From: Neopestalotiopsis rosae | Lineage: Eukaryota; Ascomycota; Sordariomycetes; Amphisphaeriales; Sporocadaceae | Direction of reading: 5' to 3' | DNA: 64,000 nt | Assembly (NCBI GenBank): GCA_023078685.1 | Contig: JALGAS010000002.1 | Coordinates: 7,502,001-7,566,000, forward strand | Part shown: one piece after another, positions 11,993 through 22,563 of the stretch | Numbering within the stretch: position 1 is the stretch's first letter | Layout of the letters: the number at the start of each line of letters is the position of its first letter | Notes under the pieces: generated by a model | The model's input: only the letters and a program-made list of their open reading frames with translations | Databases searched by the model: none | Told to the model about the DNA's origin: nothing | Program-made: the position numbers and the translations under genes

Positions 11993-13762
11993 TTAATTGG
12001 ACGCTGGCTTTGGTTTTTTCCGGACCAATCCAGAACACAGTGTATTGACTTCCGTAGAATCCATACTCGGAGGCGGAGATGCTGGCTCGTCACTGGTGAT
12101 TTTTGCCTTTTTTCTAATCAAACCAGCACCAAGAGTGTTCGCTGCAGAGCGTCCGGGGTTCAGTATGTTGGCATCCTCGCTTGCTGCGGCATCTGCAGGA
12201 CGTTTCTTTTTGATCATGCTCGATATGTCGTTCACGGCTCGACCAGCATCGCCAATTCTTATGTCAGACGATAATTGCCGCCTACCAACTGCTGTCAAGC
12301 TCCAATGTCTGCCAAAGTTCACTTCCCTGGCCCAACGAGCAGAACTACTAACGGCATGCGCCAAAGTGCCGAATTCAAGGTGCAGCAAAAGTTCAACAGC
12401 TCGGGTGTATCCAGACTCGTCAAGTATCACTTGGCCCCGACCCTCGACGGGCCAGGAGTAGTAGGCCGTCTCCGTCTGTTTGGGGAAATGAGCTCGTTGA
12501 TGAGTCTTGACTTTAGGTTCACGCGGAATGATGGGGCCTTTGAGCGCTTTCTTCGCCTTCCTTTTCGTCCTCCTCTCATCCGCTTTGACTTTCGTGGTAT
12601 TGACCGGTGTGCTGTGAACTGATGGAGGTGTCACCATGGCCTCTAACATTCCCTGACTTGGCTCAGGCGTGAGCAGTCGTGGAGGTCGTCCGAGTTGTGC
12701 ACTGACTGCTGTCGCTGTACTACGAGCTGCACCTTCTACGGTGGTGAATGGTCGGCGCGGTGAATCTGGATCAAAGACAAGCCATATGAAACCTGTCAGC
12801 CTCCCGCTAGAGCACTCTTGTCGGAATGCCATCATTTCCCAGAATTGATCGAGGCTTCGCGGCATTTTCCACCCTTCAGAAAGCTTTGCTTTCTCTGCCG
12901 TAGTCTCCTCGAGTTCTTCTACGAACCTAGCCTTGGGATCGTCTGGATAAGTCGGTATTACACATCGTGCCGGGATGTTGTTTCCATACGTGACAGGGTC
13001 AGATATGTATGGAGAAATACGTTCCAATGGGTGCCCTAGAGTCCAATACTTTGCAGCATTCGCAGTTCGAGGTAGAAATGCACGAGTCTCATAATCATCC
13101 AGACCAGGTATGATTAGGTAGCCATGGATATTGTTCCATCTCTTCTGTGTGTCCGTATTTCCACCCTCGAGTAAAGGATTCAGCACCCGACACCACCACT
13201 TGACCAACCCACGATCATCTAGGATGTGTTTGCCATCATTCTTGACACTTCCAGGGAAGAGGTATTGGGACTGGGATCGTGCGAAGAGGTTGACCACAAA
13301 CTGAATGCCTTTACGTGCGCGATTCGCGACAAGGTAGGAGATAAACGTTGTTGTGACTTCTCGGATTGGGGAAGGCGTTCCCTTTGGTAGGTTTAGAAGA
13401 CCAAGATATCCAGTTGAGTCGGCCTTTGCGACGAACAAGGTGCTCGAATGAGCTGTCGTGTAGATGTATACTTCTAGTGCAAAGGCTAGAACCTGCTCCG
13501 TGGACCCTGGGGGACATATCGCAATGGCTAGGAAGTGCTTCTCGCAATAGGTTTTGAGCGGTTTCCTGGCCCGTAAATCATTCTGGGACGTGCTGGTGCT
13601 CGCTTGCGTCCGGGTCTTTGCTGGTGGATAACACAACGGCTCTGTAATGGTCGGGGGCGTCGATATATGATATGCTGTAAACTTGGCGTCCTTTGGAAGG
13701 ACCTGGGCAAGCTCGGCGACAAGTGCGCCAGCTTCGGGCAATGGTCTAGAAGACGTCGCCAT
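11993..13762 (-). CDS. RTT109: Histone H3-K56 acetyltransferase Rtt109 (KAT11 family)
   Basis: Single-exon protein of 589 aa. Rtt109 acetylates newly made H3 (Lys56, also N-terminal lysines) together with Asf1 and Vps75 during replication-coupled nucleosome assembly. The KAT11 fold covers roughly residues 10-360. Recognisable family blocks are FARSQSQYLFPGSVKN (about 160-175), HILDDRGLVKWWCRVLNPLL (about 179-198), HGYLIIPGLDDYETR and WEMMAFRQECSSGRLTGF. A long basic, low-complexity tail follows. It contains a Lys/Arg-rich linker and three similar short motifs: NDISSMIKKKRP, NTLGAGLIRKKAK and NTLCSGLVRKKPK. The tail is longer than in yeast Rtt109 (about 436 aa); this is the known region for chaperone contacts. 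The start is the first ATG of the frame. Confidence 0.9.
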   Translation of the reverse strand: MATSSRPLPEAGALVAELAQVLPKDAKFTAYHISTPPTITEPLCYPPAKTRTQASTSTSQNDLRARKPLKTYCEKHFLAIAICPPGSTEQVLAFALEVYIYTTAHSSTLFVAKADSTGYLGLLNLPKGTPSPIREVTTTFISYLVANRARKGIQFVVNLFARSQSQYLFPGSVKNDGKHILDDRGLVKWWCRVLNPLLEGGNTDTQKRWNNIHGYLIIPGLDDYETRAFLPRTANAAKYWTLGHPLERISPYISDPVTYGNNIPARCVIPTYPDDPKARFVEELEETTAEKAKLSEGWKMPRSLDQFWEMMAFRQECSSGRLTGFIWLVFDPDSPRRPFTTVEGAARSTATAVSAQLGRPPRLLTPEPSQGMLEAMVTPPSVHSTPVNTTKVKADERRTKRKAKKALKGPIIPREPKVKTHQRAHFPKQTETAYYSWPVEGRGQVILDESGYTRAVELLLHLEFGTLAHAVSSSARWAREVNFGRHWSLTAVGRRQLSSDIRIGDAGRAVNDISSMIKKKRPADAAASEDANILNPGRSAANTLGAGLIRKKAKITSDEPASPPPSMDSTEVNTLCSGLVRKKPKPASN

Positions 13763-14254
13763 GATTTTGTAATGGTGTAGAGCAACGAGTCATCGTTCTA
13801 AAGAACCAAGGCAATTGAATTGAAATAAAAGCCAGGTAAGTACGAGGATTACTTTACAAAAAGCAACAGCAAAGCCTTAGTGAGTGCCAAATTGAAACAG
13901 CCATCGCAATCGCGCCAGAGTCGCGAGCTGGTCGCGTTAGAGCTGGGGAAGCTGCAGGGGATTCAAGCACTAAAATCTTGCAAGCCCTTTGACGAGAAGA
14001 GTACGTACCCCACCTTCAGTGCCAGGTGCCTGTTGCACAGCACAAGCAAGTGCTGCTGAAATGGTGGCTCCAGCTAAGTATACGTACCGCCAAGCGTAGC
14101 GGTCCGGCACCACGTGACAACGCATTCAAGCCTAGCAGTATCGGCCAGGGTTCCCCAAAAATTTCCCGGTCGCAAAGAGCTACCAGCCGATTTTGAGGAA
14201 CAGCGACAGCATCGCGACCCACGACCTCCCAATTCGTGATCCGCAGTCACAACA
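13763..14254. promoter_or_regulatory. Bidirectional promoter between RTT109 and mL57 gene
   Basis: About 490 bp separate two divergent start codons. It must hold both promoters. No TATA-like element stands out. Confidence 0.5.
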
Positions 14255-15134
14255 ATGTCTCTCAGTGTCTCGAACTCGGCTAGGCGGCTAGCTAGCCAGA
14301 CTCTTCGGAGATGCAAGGCCTCGCCAGCCTCCAGCTCCTCTGTGCTGCGACCCTTGACCTCGACATCGGCGTCATTCTCGACCTCGAAAGCACGGTCGCA
14401 AGAGCACGCTGCTGCCTCATCTCCGTCTCCTGCAGAAGATCTCCCTCGATGGGCACGCACGCCCGAGCGGATGAAGGCACCCTTTTCGCCTCACATCACC
14501 AAAAACCCTAGAAATTCCGTGTGGACTGTCAACGAAGATCCAGCGAAACTTGACGACGCCCTGAACAATCTGCTCGGCAATGGCGGCGAACGATTGCTCC
14601 CCGACGAGCTCAAATGGCTTGCCGTCACGCACAAATCCTTCGATCAAGGTCGTCGGGGGTTTAACGACCGCCTGGCATACTTGGGCAGGCAAATTGCCGT
14701 GACAGAGGCCATGCAAAGTATTCTGAGCGAGAACGCAGGAGTACTAGGGGAGAAGACGATGGAGAACGATCCCTTCGAGGGACGCAGAGAACCGTTTCGA
14801 AACGACATGTTGGATAGAGCAGACCGGCTAAGCTACCAGCTACCGGACTCGGTCTTCGACTTAGAAAAGATGAGGCGGCTAGCTGTCGAGACGAGGATCA
14901 GCACAGTGGTGAGGTGGAAGCCGAGAAAGGTGAGTGTTTTGACAAGGGCGGAAAAGTCATGAGGATCATCGAAATGCTAATCGTCAACAGACGGAAAGTT
15001 TGAAGGCTTCGGGTCTTTCAGTCGTCATGTCGGGAGCGCTTTACGCTATTGTGGGAGCTATTGCATTACAACATGGCGGTAAAGTCGCAAGCAGAGTGGT
15101 CAGGGAGCGGATAATAAAGAAGCTCAGGGCTTAA
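14255..15134 (+). CDS. mrpl15: Mitochondrial large ribosomal subunit protein mL57 (MRPL15, RNase III-like)
   Basis: Structural protein of the mitochondrial 54S subunit. Exons 14255-14929 and 14991-15134 join in phase 0 (GTGAGT...ACAG) to 272 aa. The first 40 residues are rich in Ser, Arg and Ala with almost no acidic residues (MSLSVSNSARRLASQTLRR), a typical mitochondrial presequence. The body holds an RNase III-like helical domain: ERLLPDELKWLAVTHKSFDQGRRGFNDRLAYLGRQI. The RNase III signature would be ERLEFLGD; here it is DRLAYLGRQ, so the catalytic acidic residues are replaced, as expected for mL57. The second exon encodes a hydrophobic, then basic C-terminal helix. The gene is divergent from RTT109. 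Confidence 0.88.
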
Positions 15135-15826
15135 CTGATGGTATCGACTGAATAAGATCCCGTGTAATACTAAGTTGTACAAAAAAGCACTGTACCTATG
15201 TTGACACTGGCTGAAGATGAGGAACAAGCCAGCAGACAATGTTCCTATTGAGAAAAGAAGACATAGTATGATGATAACGCATCAAAGACAGAGAAACAGC
15301 AACGTCTTGCATACGTAATGTCTAGATTCAAGTCGTGTGCTGGAGCTGGTGAAGTGCGTGCAAAGTGGAGGCTGCAGAGCGACATCTGAAGCTTTAGCGA
15401 TACGCTCCTTTACCGCCACTTACAACCTCCAAGGAAAAACATTCAAAAGTCATGTAGCTTCTGACAACGCAGAGCTCTCAGCCAGAGGCTTCTGCATCTA
15501 TGATGCATCGAGTCAATCATACATATGTTGCCTACGAGTGAGAACCCACGGTCAAATTCAACCATAATTTGCACCTACGCAAGTTGGTATCGTCGAGAGG
15601 AGCGACGGCTGCACCGGACGAACTTTGCTGGCGTATGTACTACTGTAGAACATCCAACACGCGTCTAACCGCAATTGGCGGCCAAATTTATTTACTTCAA
15701 ATCGAACAGCGCCTCAGCTTTCAAACGTACCACCTTTTCCCTTGATATCCATCAACATTATTCAACACCTAGACACAACTTGTAATTCCTACTTGTGGCT
15801 CATCTGGCGGCACGAATACAAACAAA
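15135..15826. other. Intergenic, no gene recognised
   Basis: 3' end of the mL57 transcript and upstream region of the membrane protein gene. Frames here are short and without domain. Confidence 0.5.
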
Positions 15827-16939
15827 ATGGAGCATTCTCGCCCAAAGCGCACCCACCGGCCCCTTATACTCCGTCTCCGCCTTCCATGGCTCCTTGTCGT
15901 GCCGAGCCTCCTGGCGGTGCTCGCTGTCGCCATGGTGATTCTGCACTCGGGCTATGATGTGCCAGCGCTTTACTCCCAGTGCCGGGCACATGCGCGCATG
16001 CAGGACCTTTCGCGGATCCACGTCATTGGACCGCCATCCTGCTTCCTCGTCAGCTTCTTCCAGTTCGCTAACGCGTCCGTCCGCTCATTTGCCCGCATGG
16101 CAGTCATCCTGAGCTTCGTAGCCGCTCTGCTGTCCGTCAGCCTGGTCGAGTCGGCACGGCTGTGCAATAAACCAAGTCGTGTCATCTCAAAGCCCACAAT
16201 CCCCTGGATCGTATTTAACCTCATTGGTGGCGCCCTAGTATGGGACTTTGTCATCATCCCAAGTTTCCTAAGGAGGGCCAAGGACGTACAGGCTGCAAGA
16301 GAATCGGCCAGAGCTGAGAGGCTCCGGGAGGACGACTCGAATCTAGACCGCGAGGTCCGCTGCCTATCGAGCCAAGTCGAGGCTTGGGCCATTCCAATCG
16401 CTGTTGCTGTGGGCTTTGTGGTTCCTAGCATAGCGATGCTGGTTCTGAACCATCCGATCAGCATTGCTGTATGGCTATTCTTTCCGCTCGAGGTTGCAGC
16501 GATACGGTACGCAGTCAAAGTCGTGGGTGTCAACTCTGTTGTTGACCCCGAGCCTTATCACTTGGAATCCCGACGGTGGGCCTCAGTCGGAGTCTACGCG
16601 GTACCTGTCTTGTGTTCGGTGCTGTCTCATGGCCTCTTGATTTGGAACCTTTTCAGCCCTGATGACAGCAGAGAGATGACTAGGGCTACCATTCGCATTA
16701 TTCAGATTGACGCTGTCATTATTGTGTTCACTGTGCTGTACTGGATTCTTGTCGAAGCTGGAGTGCTAGTATCGTTGGCATTCATCGTGCTATCTGTATT
16801 ACTGGGCCCAGGAGCTGGGCTTTCGGCAGCTTGGGTGCTGAGAGAGAAGGCTATTGAGAGATATCCTGACGGCAAAGAAGAAGATCACGGCAGCTCGGAG
16901 CACGCAGGAAGCAATGAACAGACTCCACTACTTCAGTAG
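15827..16939 (+). CDS. Multi-pass membrane protein, function unknown
   Basis: Single-exon protein of 370 aa that I do not recognise as a named family. Hydrophobic segments are visible near residues 20-43, 65-80, 88-108, 124-145, 186-210, 215-235, 255-275, 290-310 and 315-340, suggesting 7-9 membrane passes. A charged segment (AKDVQAARESARAERLREDD) separates the first four from the rest and is probably a cytosolic or luminal helix. The N-terminus is strongly basic before the first membrane span, which favours a cytosolic N-terminus. The C-terminus is acidic and ends in EQTPLLQ, a dileucine-like sorting signal that could direct it to vacuole or endosome. The start is the first ATG in frame. Confidence 0.75.
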   Translation: MEHSRPKRTHRPLILRLRLPWLLVVPSLLAVLAVAMVILHSGYDVPALYSQCRAHARMQDLSRIHVIGPPSCFLVSFFQFANASVRSFARMAVILSFVAALLSVSLVESARLCNKPSRVISKPTIPWIVFNLIGGALVWDFVIIPSFLRRAKDVQAARESARAERLREDDSNLDREVRCLSSQVEAWAIPIAVAVGFVVPSIAMLVLNHPISIAVWLFFPLEVAAIRYAVKVVGVNSVVDPEPYHLESRRWASVGVYAVPVLCSVLSHGLLIWNLFSPDDSREMTRATIRIIQIDAVIIVFTVLYWILVEAGVLVSLAFIVLSVLLGPGAGLSAAWVLREKAIERYPDGKEEDHGSSEHAGSNEQTPLLQ

Positions 16940-17071
16940 TTATACTAGGGCCATGACTATCGATTGGAGTCGTTCCAGAGCAAGCCAAAGAATAACCAAT
17001 TGTCAAGCGCTTCTTCATAATGTGAGACCATAGTGGAATTCATATTTCATACGTGGAAAGGATCTTCCCCA

Positions 17072-18857
17072 TTACTCGTCTGACTGTCCTAGCCGTCGTC
17101 GATCCTTGCGATGTACCAGAAACCATGATGTTAGGATTGCCGTGATCGCTGCCACCAGGAAACAGAGACATACCACGTAGGATACGCGGTACGTGGGGCC
17201 GAATCGAGTATTGTATACATGAGGGCCCACGATGCCACTGAACTGAGCCATAGCATTGGTCCACCCAATGCCGATGCCCGCTGCCACGGTTCCATCAATG
17301 GCTCGAATGCGTTCCGGCCATATTACTGGGTATGCTGAACCGGCGTAAGACACCGCCACGATCAAGGCAAGGTACTTGACAACAGGGTTGGGAACTGTGA
17401 CAAGCATTATGTAGCAGATGATGATTGTCGACTCGACTGCGCGCTGGTCAGACTAGTATCGGCATCAAGGCTCCATCATGGGTATGAACTTACTCACTAC
17501 AGCTGTTATCCACGGCCTGATAACATTCTTGTGTAGAAGGTAGCCAACAGTATTGAGGAAGAGGAATGTAGCAACATAAGGTGGCTTAAATGTAGCGAAT
17601 CAGTACGGATGCGTTCCACGATTAATATGACCTACTATATTCATCAACTGTGACTTTGACGTCGTGGTGAACCCAAGCTCATAGATCACTGTAGGCAAAG
17701 CGTATCCCACCCCAAAGCCACCAATTCCATGACAGATCCAGAACATTGAAAATGTGTAGAACGTAGGGTCCTTGAACAGAACCTTGAGAGTGGTGATGTC
17801 CCAATGACCCGCCTTCCCCGACGGCGCAGATTTGCCCAAACTATGTTGAACGTAGTCTCGTTCCTCTTCGGTCAGGATTTTGGCAGTCTCGGGATAATCC
17901 GGGAGCCAGAACAAGGCCACGAATGCAAGGACGATGGCGGGAAGGCCTTCAAGCAGGAATAACCACCTCCATCCTGCGAGACCGCCTAATCCATCCTATG
18001 ATTGCGTTACCATGGACCTCTCTCAGTAGTATTGGTCATGAATATTACCATGAATCCGATGGCATATGCCAGGAGCCCGCTCAGTGCGCTGGACAGCTGG
18101 CCGACCGCATAAAATATTGCAACACGTTGTGGGAGCTCTTTCGGTTTGTACCAGAACGCCATCTGTGAGCAATGTCAGAGCTATGGCACGGAAGATATTC
18201 CTTCGAGTGAGGATGAAGGATTAGCGAGAATCTCTTTCTTTTGTCTCTCTTCCTGCGTGCACCAATGTACTTGAAGAGCGCTCTAGCATCCGAGTTAGCA
18301 GAATGGATGGTAAAAAAGCAAATAAGAAGAAACTTGGATCCAAATCATACCACATGATAAAGAACAGCTGGGAAAAACCCAGCTTCAGCCAGTCCGATGG
18401 CAAATCTTGCGCACATCATGCCCTTGAAATCCATTGCCGCAGATGATGAGCAGGCGGAAATGCCCCAGCCGAGAATAAGCACAAACATCCATCGCGAAGG
18501 CCTGAATACCTTCAAAAGCAGTGTATTGGGCGGCTCAAATATTAGGTAGCTGTACGAAAAGATGGACAATGTCCAAGCCCATTGGCTTGCATTCAATGAA
18601 AGTTGCTTCTTGATTCCTGTGCCATTCTCGAGGTTGATAATTGCCGCATTTGAGAAATTGGCTGAGTCGATCACACGGAATATGTAAACCAAGGAATAGA
18701 ATCCGACAAGCCACCAGTCAATTTTGCGTATGATTTTCCTTCCAATTTCTTCGCTTGTGATTATCGTATCAGACTGAGAAGACCGACCTGTCTCGCCGAC
18801 GGACTCGAGGGTTGAGGTACCAATTGCTAACGACTTGGCCGGGACCATGGTAGTCAT
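17072..18857 (-). CDS. MFS permease, allantoate permease (Dal5/ACS) family
   Basis: Proton-coupled importer of organic anions at the plasma membrane. Five minus-strand exons, 18351-18857, 18049-18162, 17636-17995, 17498-17584 and 17072-17443, all meet in phase 0 and give 479 aa. Family blocks include RKIDWWLVGFYSLVYIFRVID in TM1, DSANFSNAAIINLE, the TM5-6 region GLAEAGFFPAVLYHV joined to MAFWYKPKELPQRVAIFY, then GWRWLFLLEGLPAIVLAF and LFWLPDYPETA before the central loop. TM7-12 follow, ending with a short Arg/Lys tail (HRKDRRRLGQSDE). The family transports allantoate, nicotinate, biotin precursors, small peptides or aromatic acids. The gene is divergent from a 2-oxoglutarate oxygenase, so the two may share a substrate pathway. 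The intron after the first exon is 188 nt, longer than the others. Confidence 0.88.
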
Positions 18858-19601
18858 TGTGAATGTTGTGAGAAATAAACAGAATGCGACAGTCTTTATT
18901 GATTCAGATTAGACCCTAAAATAAGAGGAGCCGCGATTTAATTTCACTCCATTTCACTATCAGAGGCATCAGCCCCCAACGCCTTTGAGCGTTTTCATTG
19001 CTTTTTACTATAGAACGATGATCCGCAAAGCATCACGACATAGTATTGACTATGGCGTAGGCGTATTCTGGGACAGTATATCCGACAGGATGGGCTAAGA
19101 ATGGATCCGGAGACATGGCCAAAGCTAAAATGAAGGAGAATGATTGGGGAATTGCGAGACAATCAACATGACGAAACCCTTGATAGGCTGCATCATGCTT
19201 GCCTTGATTATAACGACATCGGTAATCGGTCGACTGAAGGATTCTATGGACCGAAAGCCCCTCAACGCGGATCGTCTGTCGGTCGTTGAGGTTGGAGTGC
19301 GGGGTGGGAGGTTGCTTGAAGCCGAGCACGTACTTGTTCCAGAAAGCACGTCATGTCATCATCAGCCAATCATTTTCAACTGCACGTAACTGCTTCGGGA
19401 TGCTCTACCGATCCTTATAGAAGCGGAGGCGAACGTCAGTGAGCCGGCTGTCTCGGCCATTGAACGAGTAAACACAAGTGTGTTTGAATGACATATAAGC
19501 TGCACAAATTACCCAGAACAGCTCCATAGTCCTTGAGATAGACATTTCAAATATTGATTTGCAGCAAGTCTTTTCAACATCCATCTGTATACATTGTTAG
19601 A
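18858..19601. promoter_or_regulatory. Bidirectional intergenic region, MFS permease / oxygenase
   Basis: 744 bp between two divergent start codons. A TATA-like TATAA lies at 19494-19498, about 104 bp before the oxygenase ATG. A TGATAG (GATA-factor type) site is at 19181-19186 and a CCAAT-type ATTGG at 19143-19147. Site matches this short occur by chance, so only the shared-promoter geometry is firm. Confidence 0.4.
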
Positions 19602-20835
19602 ATGGCTCCGATTGCACTTGACGACTCCACGGCTGCGGCTTCTGCCAAGAGACCTCTCGTGAAGCCATGGAATCGACCCAAGTTGACTTCAGAAATCCTT
19701 GACTGGGCCGACCTACCAAAGATTGATTTGTCGCGCTTTGATGAGCCAGGTGGTAAGCAAGATTTGGCCAAGGAGCTCTACGAGGCAGTGACCAAAGTTG
19801 GCTTCTGGTCGGTCGTCAACACCGGAATTGACGATGACCGTGTCTTGCGGCAATTTAGCATCGGAAACACCTTTTTCAAGGAATCCTTGGAGGAGAAGCG
19901 AAGATTCCCTTGCAATTTCTCCGAGGGCGAGTATTTTGGGTACCGCGAGAACTCACGCTGGATTGGTGACACGGGCGTCAAGGAGAATATTGAAATGGTA
20001 ATGCTTGCAAAAACCATGGGCAAAGATCCACGGCTGACTTGACGGAGCTCAACGTCCCCAAAGCCATCCCTGCGTACAGAGATGTTGGGCAACACAGAGT
20101 TGTCGAAGAGAACTATGACGAGATTGCGCAGTTTCATCGTGACCTGTGGGAAAGAGTCATCAACAAACTCTTCGTTCTGATTTCTATTATTCTTGAGCTG
20201 CCAGAGGATTACTTGTCAAATGCTCACGCATACAACGAGGAGTCTGATGATCACCTGCGCTACATGATTTACAACGTCAGAAGTCAGGAGGAGTGGGACA
20301 AGGCTCAGGCCTATTCCAAGGGAGGGCACACCGATTTTGGCAGTTTGACTCTCTTGTTCTCGCAGCATGTTGCCGGACTTCAAATTCGAACGCCCGAGGG
20401 CGACTGGAAGTACGTTCGACCAGTTGATGGAGGCATTACTTGTAATGCTGCAGATACACTTTCCTTTCTTACCAAAGGTAGGTCTTGCTCTCCATTTCTG
20501 GCATTAATATATGTTGACGCGAAACAGGATTCATCAAATCGACTATTCACCGTGTTGTGACACCACCAAAGGATCAGCTGAACATACCGCGTCTAGGACT
20601 GCTGTATTTCAGCCGACCCGGAGATCATACGCCAATGCGGCCTGTACCTTCTCCTTTGCTTGATCGCTTTGGCCTCTTGACGAACGAGGACAAGGACGTG
20701 AGCAGGCCCGTCCCAAGTGGTGTCGAGTATGTACGTGCTCGAGTCAAGGACGTCCACCACAAGACGGTGTTGGACAAGCGTGAAGGGACTTCTTTTGAGT
20801 TCAAAGGACTGAAAGTGCAAAACTATTACGACTGA
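19602..20835 (+). CDS. 2-oxoglutarate/Fe(II)-dependent oxygenase, isopenicillin N synthase-like
   Basis: Soluble non-haem iron oxygenase of 377 aa. Exons are 19602-19997, 20048-20477 and 20528-20835. The first intron is only 50 nt (GTAATG...GACGGAG, with CTGAC as branch site); read straight through it gives a stop and looks like a frameshift, but splicing joins TGVKENIEM to LNVPKAIPAYRD, which fits the family. The N-terminal DIOX_N part includes ELYEAVTKVGFWSVVNTGI. Iron ligands are His226 and Asp228 (GGHTDFGSLTLLF) and His283 (STIHRVV). The 2OG-binding R-x-S is represented by R297-L-G, so the serine is missing. Substrate is unknown. It is divergent from the allantoate-type permease, which may import its substrate. 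Confidence 0.88.
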
Positions 20836-22563
20836 AAGTACTAGGATCTAAGCAATATGCCAATTCATCTTTCAAACTCAGGTTTCTCATCCCTTATAGG
20901 TCCGGAAACCAGTGTAATTTTCCCAACTTCAAGTGATGATTGGCGAGGCTTGTAACTAAAAGTGCTTTACGGCCTATGCCAACCAGTGAAATGAATCCGG
21001 TACAGCCACCTCCCGTGCCTTTTTCGCCCCTTCCTTTTCCTTCTTTTTTCTTTCTCTTAGTCATGATCTTCTTCCATGTGACTAGGTTAGGAAATAGGTA
21101 AAACCTATTCCTGAACAAGCTTCGAACCATTTCTTGGAAGGTAACATCCAGGATCTCCAGAAACATCCTGCCAAAGACTCACAATGACTATGAGAACATG
21201 AATGTCTTACTCTGAATTTCCGAAGAAGAACGGGCAACTGTTACACGCCTACGAAATGGGTCAACTTCGGTTTATTTAGCAATACTTCAAGATTGAAAAT
21301 TATCTTTTCTAAACATTTCGGAAAGCTCCTTCGCAAAGGTACTACACGATTGATTATTCTCTAATGAAATATGTTTTTTGACGCACGATACGCGCATTCA
21401 AAGTCGACTGGACTAGAGTGCAGGTAAACGAAGTAGTTCAAATCATCACGTAGAAACGCATATCAGGAAACTTGATTCCGCCCGAAAGCTGGAGAGTGCC
21501 GACCGGCGAGGCTCCGCGGCAAGAATCCGAGCGTGTGGTTGATGATTCTTGGTGTGGATTAAGAGACCTCCTCAATTCGGCAGCGTTGTGACCCTGGATT
21601 GTATGTCTTCAGCTCAAATCTACCATGCGCAGCGGTCGGAATAGGTTGTTTTTGCTGATCAATGTATCTCGCTTATCGCTGTTTCCCGGTGAAAATGCTA
21701 GGTAGATAGGGCAGAACCATAGAGGGCCCCTCGCAGCCATGCTGCGATTGCCACGCAGGCTTGAGTCCAACCAACACGTAACAGTCAAAGGACTTGGCGC
21801 AATCTATTCGTAGCCAAGGATGCGCCTCAGAGCTTGGATATTCACAATCGAGGCTAAATGTACGGTCAACTTATACTCATGTCCTGCCTCTTTTAAGTGA
21901 ACGCCAAGCAAGGACGCGTCAGTTGCGGCGCCCTACCCCAAGCCGCTGCCCTAGCCCAAATAGTCAGCTCGCAATAAACGAGCCTATAGGAGCAGAATCA
22001 TTTCAAAGATTTCGGCTGTTTCAACACATGGAATTTCGGCACGTGTATGCACGTCAACGGGGATCTGTTTATAGTCAAGTGAGTTAAACCCACATCCCGG
22101 TCGACCAACGTTGTCTGGGAGCGACTATGCCGTGAGGCCGTTGAGGAGAATTCTTAATCACCCGGCCCCTTGGGCTCTATTTCGAGGTCTTCACCACAAA
22201 GTCTAGCCGCACGGAGAACGACTATACAGGAAGGCAAGAAAGCACTTGGGCGGCCATAGTCACGTCGGCTCACATCAATGAAAGTAGAATGGCCCGGTTC
22301 CATCCAAGACCGCAACGTCAAAGGGACGACGTTGCATGTACTATGTCAGACCCGTCTCCTGGTATACAGTTCCGAAAGAGCAAGTACAGACTTCTCTCGC
22401 GGAGAGGACTTTACCCGTTCAATCTTCTAATAGTTAAACGGATGCTATAAGAGCATCGATCACGCTATCCTGTGCCCTCATTTGTTTTCCCAGCTCTCAA
22501 CGATCGAAGCATTCTGGTTTTGGTGTCTTGCTATTTGTTCCAAACATCAGTCAATCATTCGCC
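20836..22563. other. Intergenic, no gene recognised
   Basis: 1.7 kb without a supportable gene on either strand. A TATAAGAG element at 22446-22453, about 115 bp before the dioxygenase ATG, is a plausible TATA box. Confidence 0.45.

Noticed and set aside
15970..16533. Minus-strand frame opposite the multi-pass membrane protein
   Set aside because: Shadow frame rich in Arg/Ser/Thr; the plus strand has the membrane-protein pattern and a proper start.
20030..20050. Apparent frameshift in the 2OG oxygenase
   Set aside because: A 50-nt GT-AG intron with a CTGAC branch site explains it and restores the family alignment.
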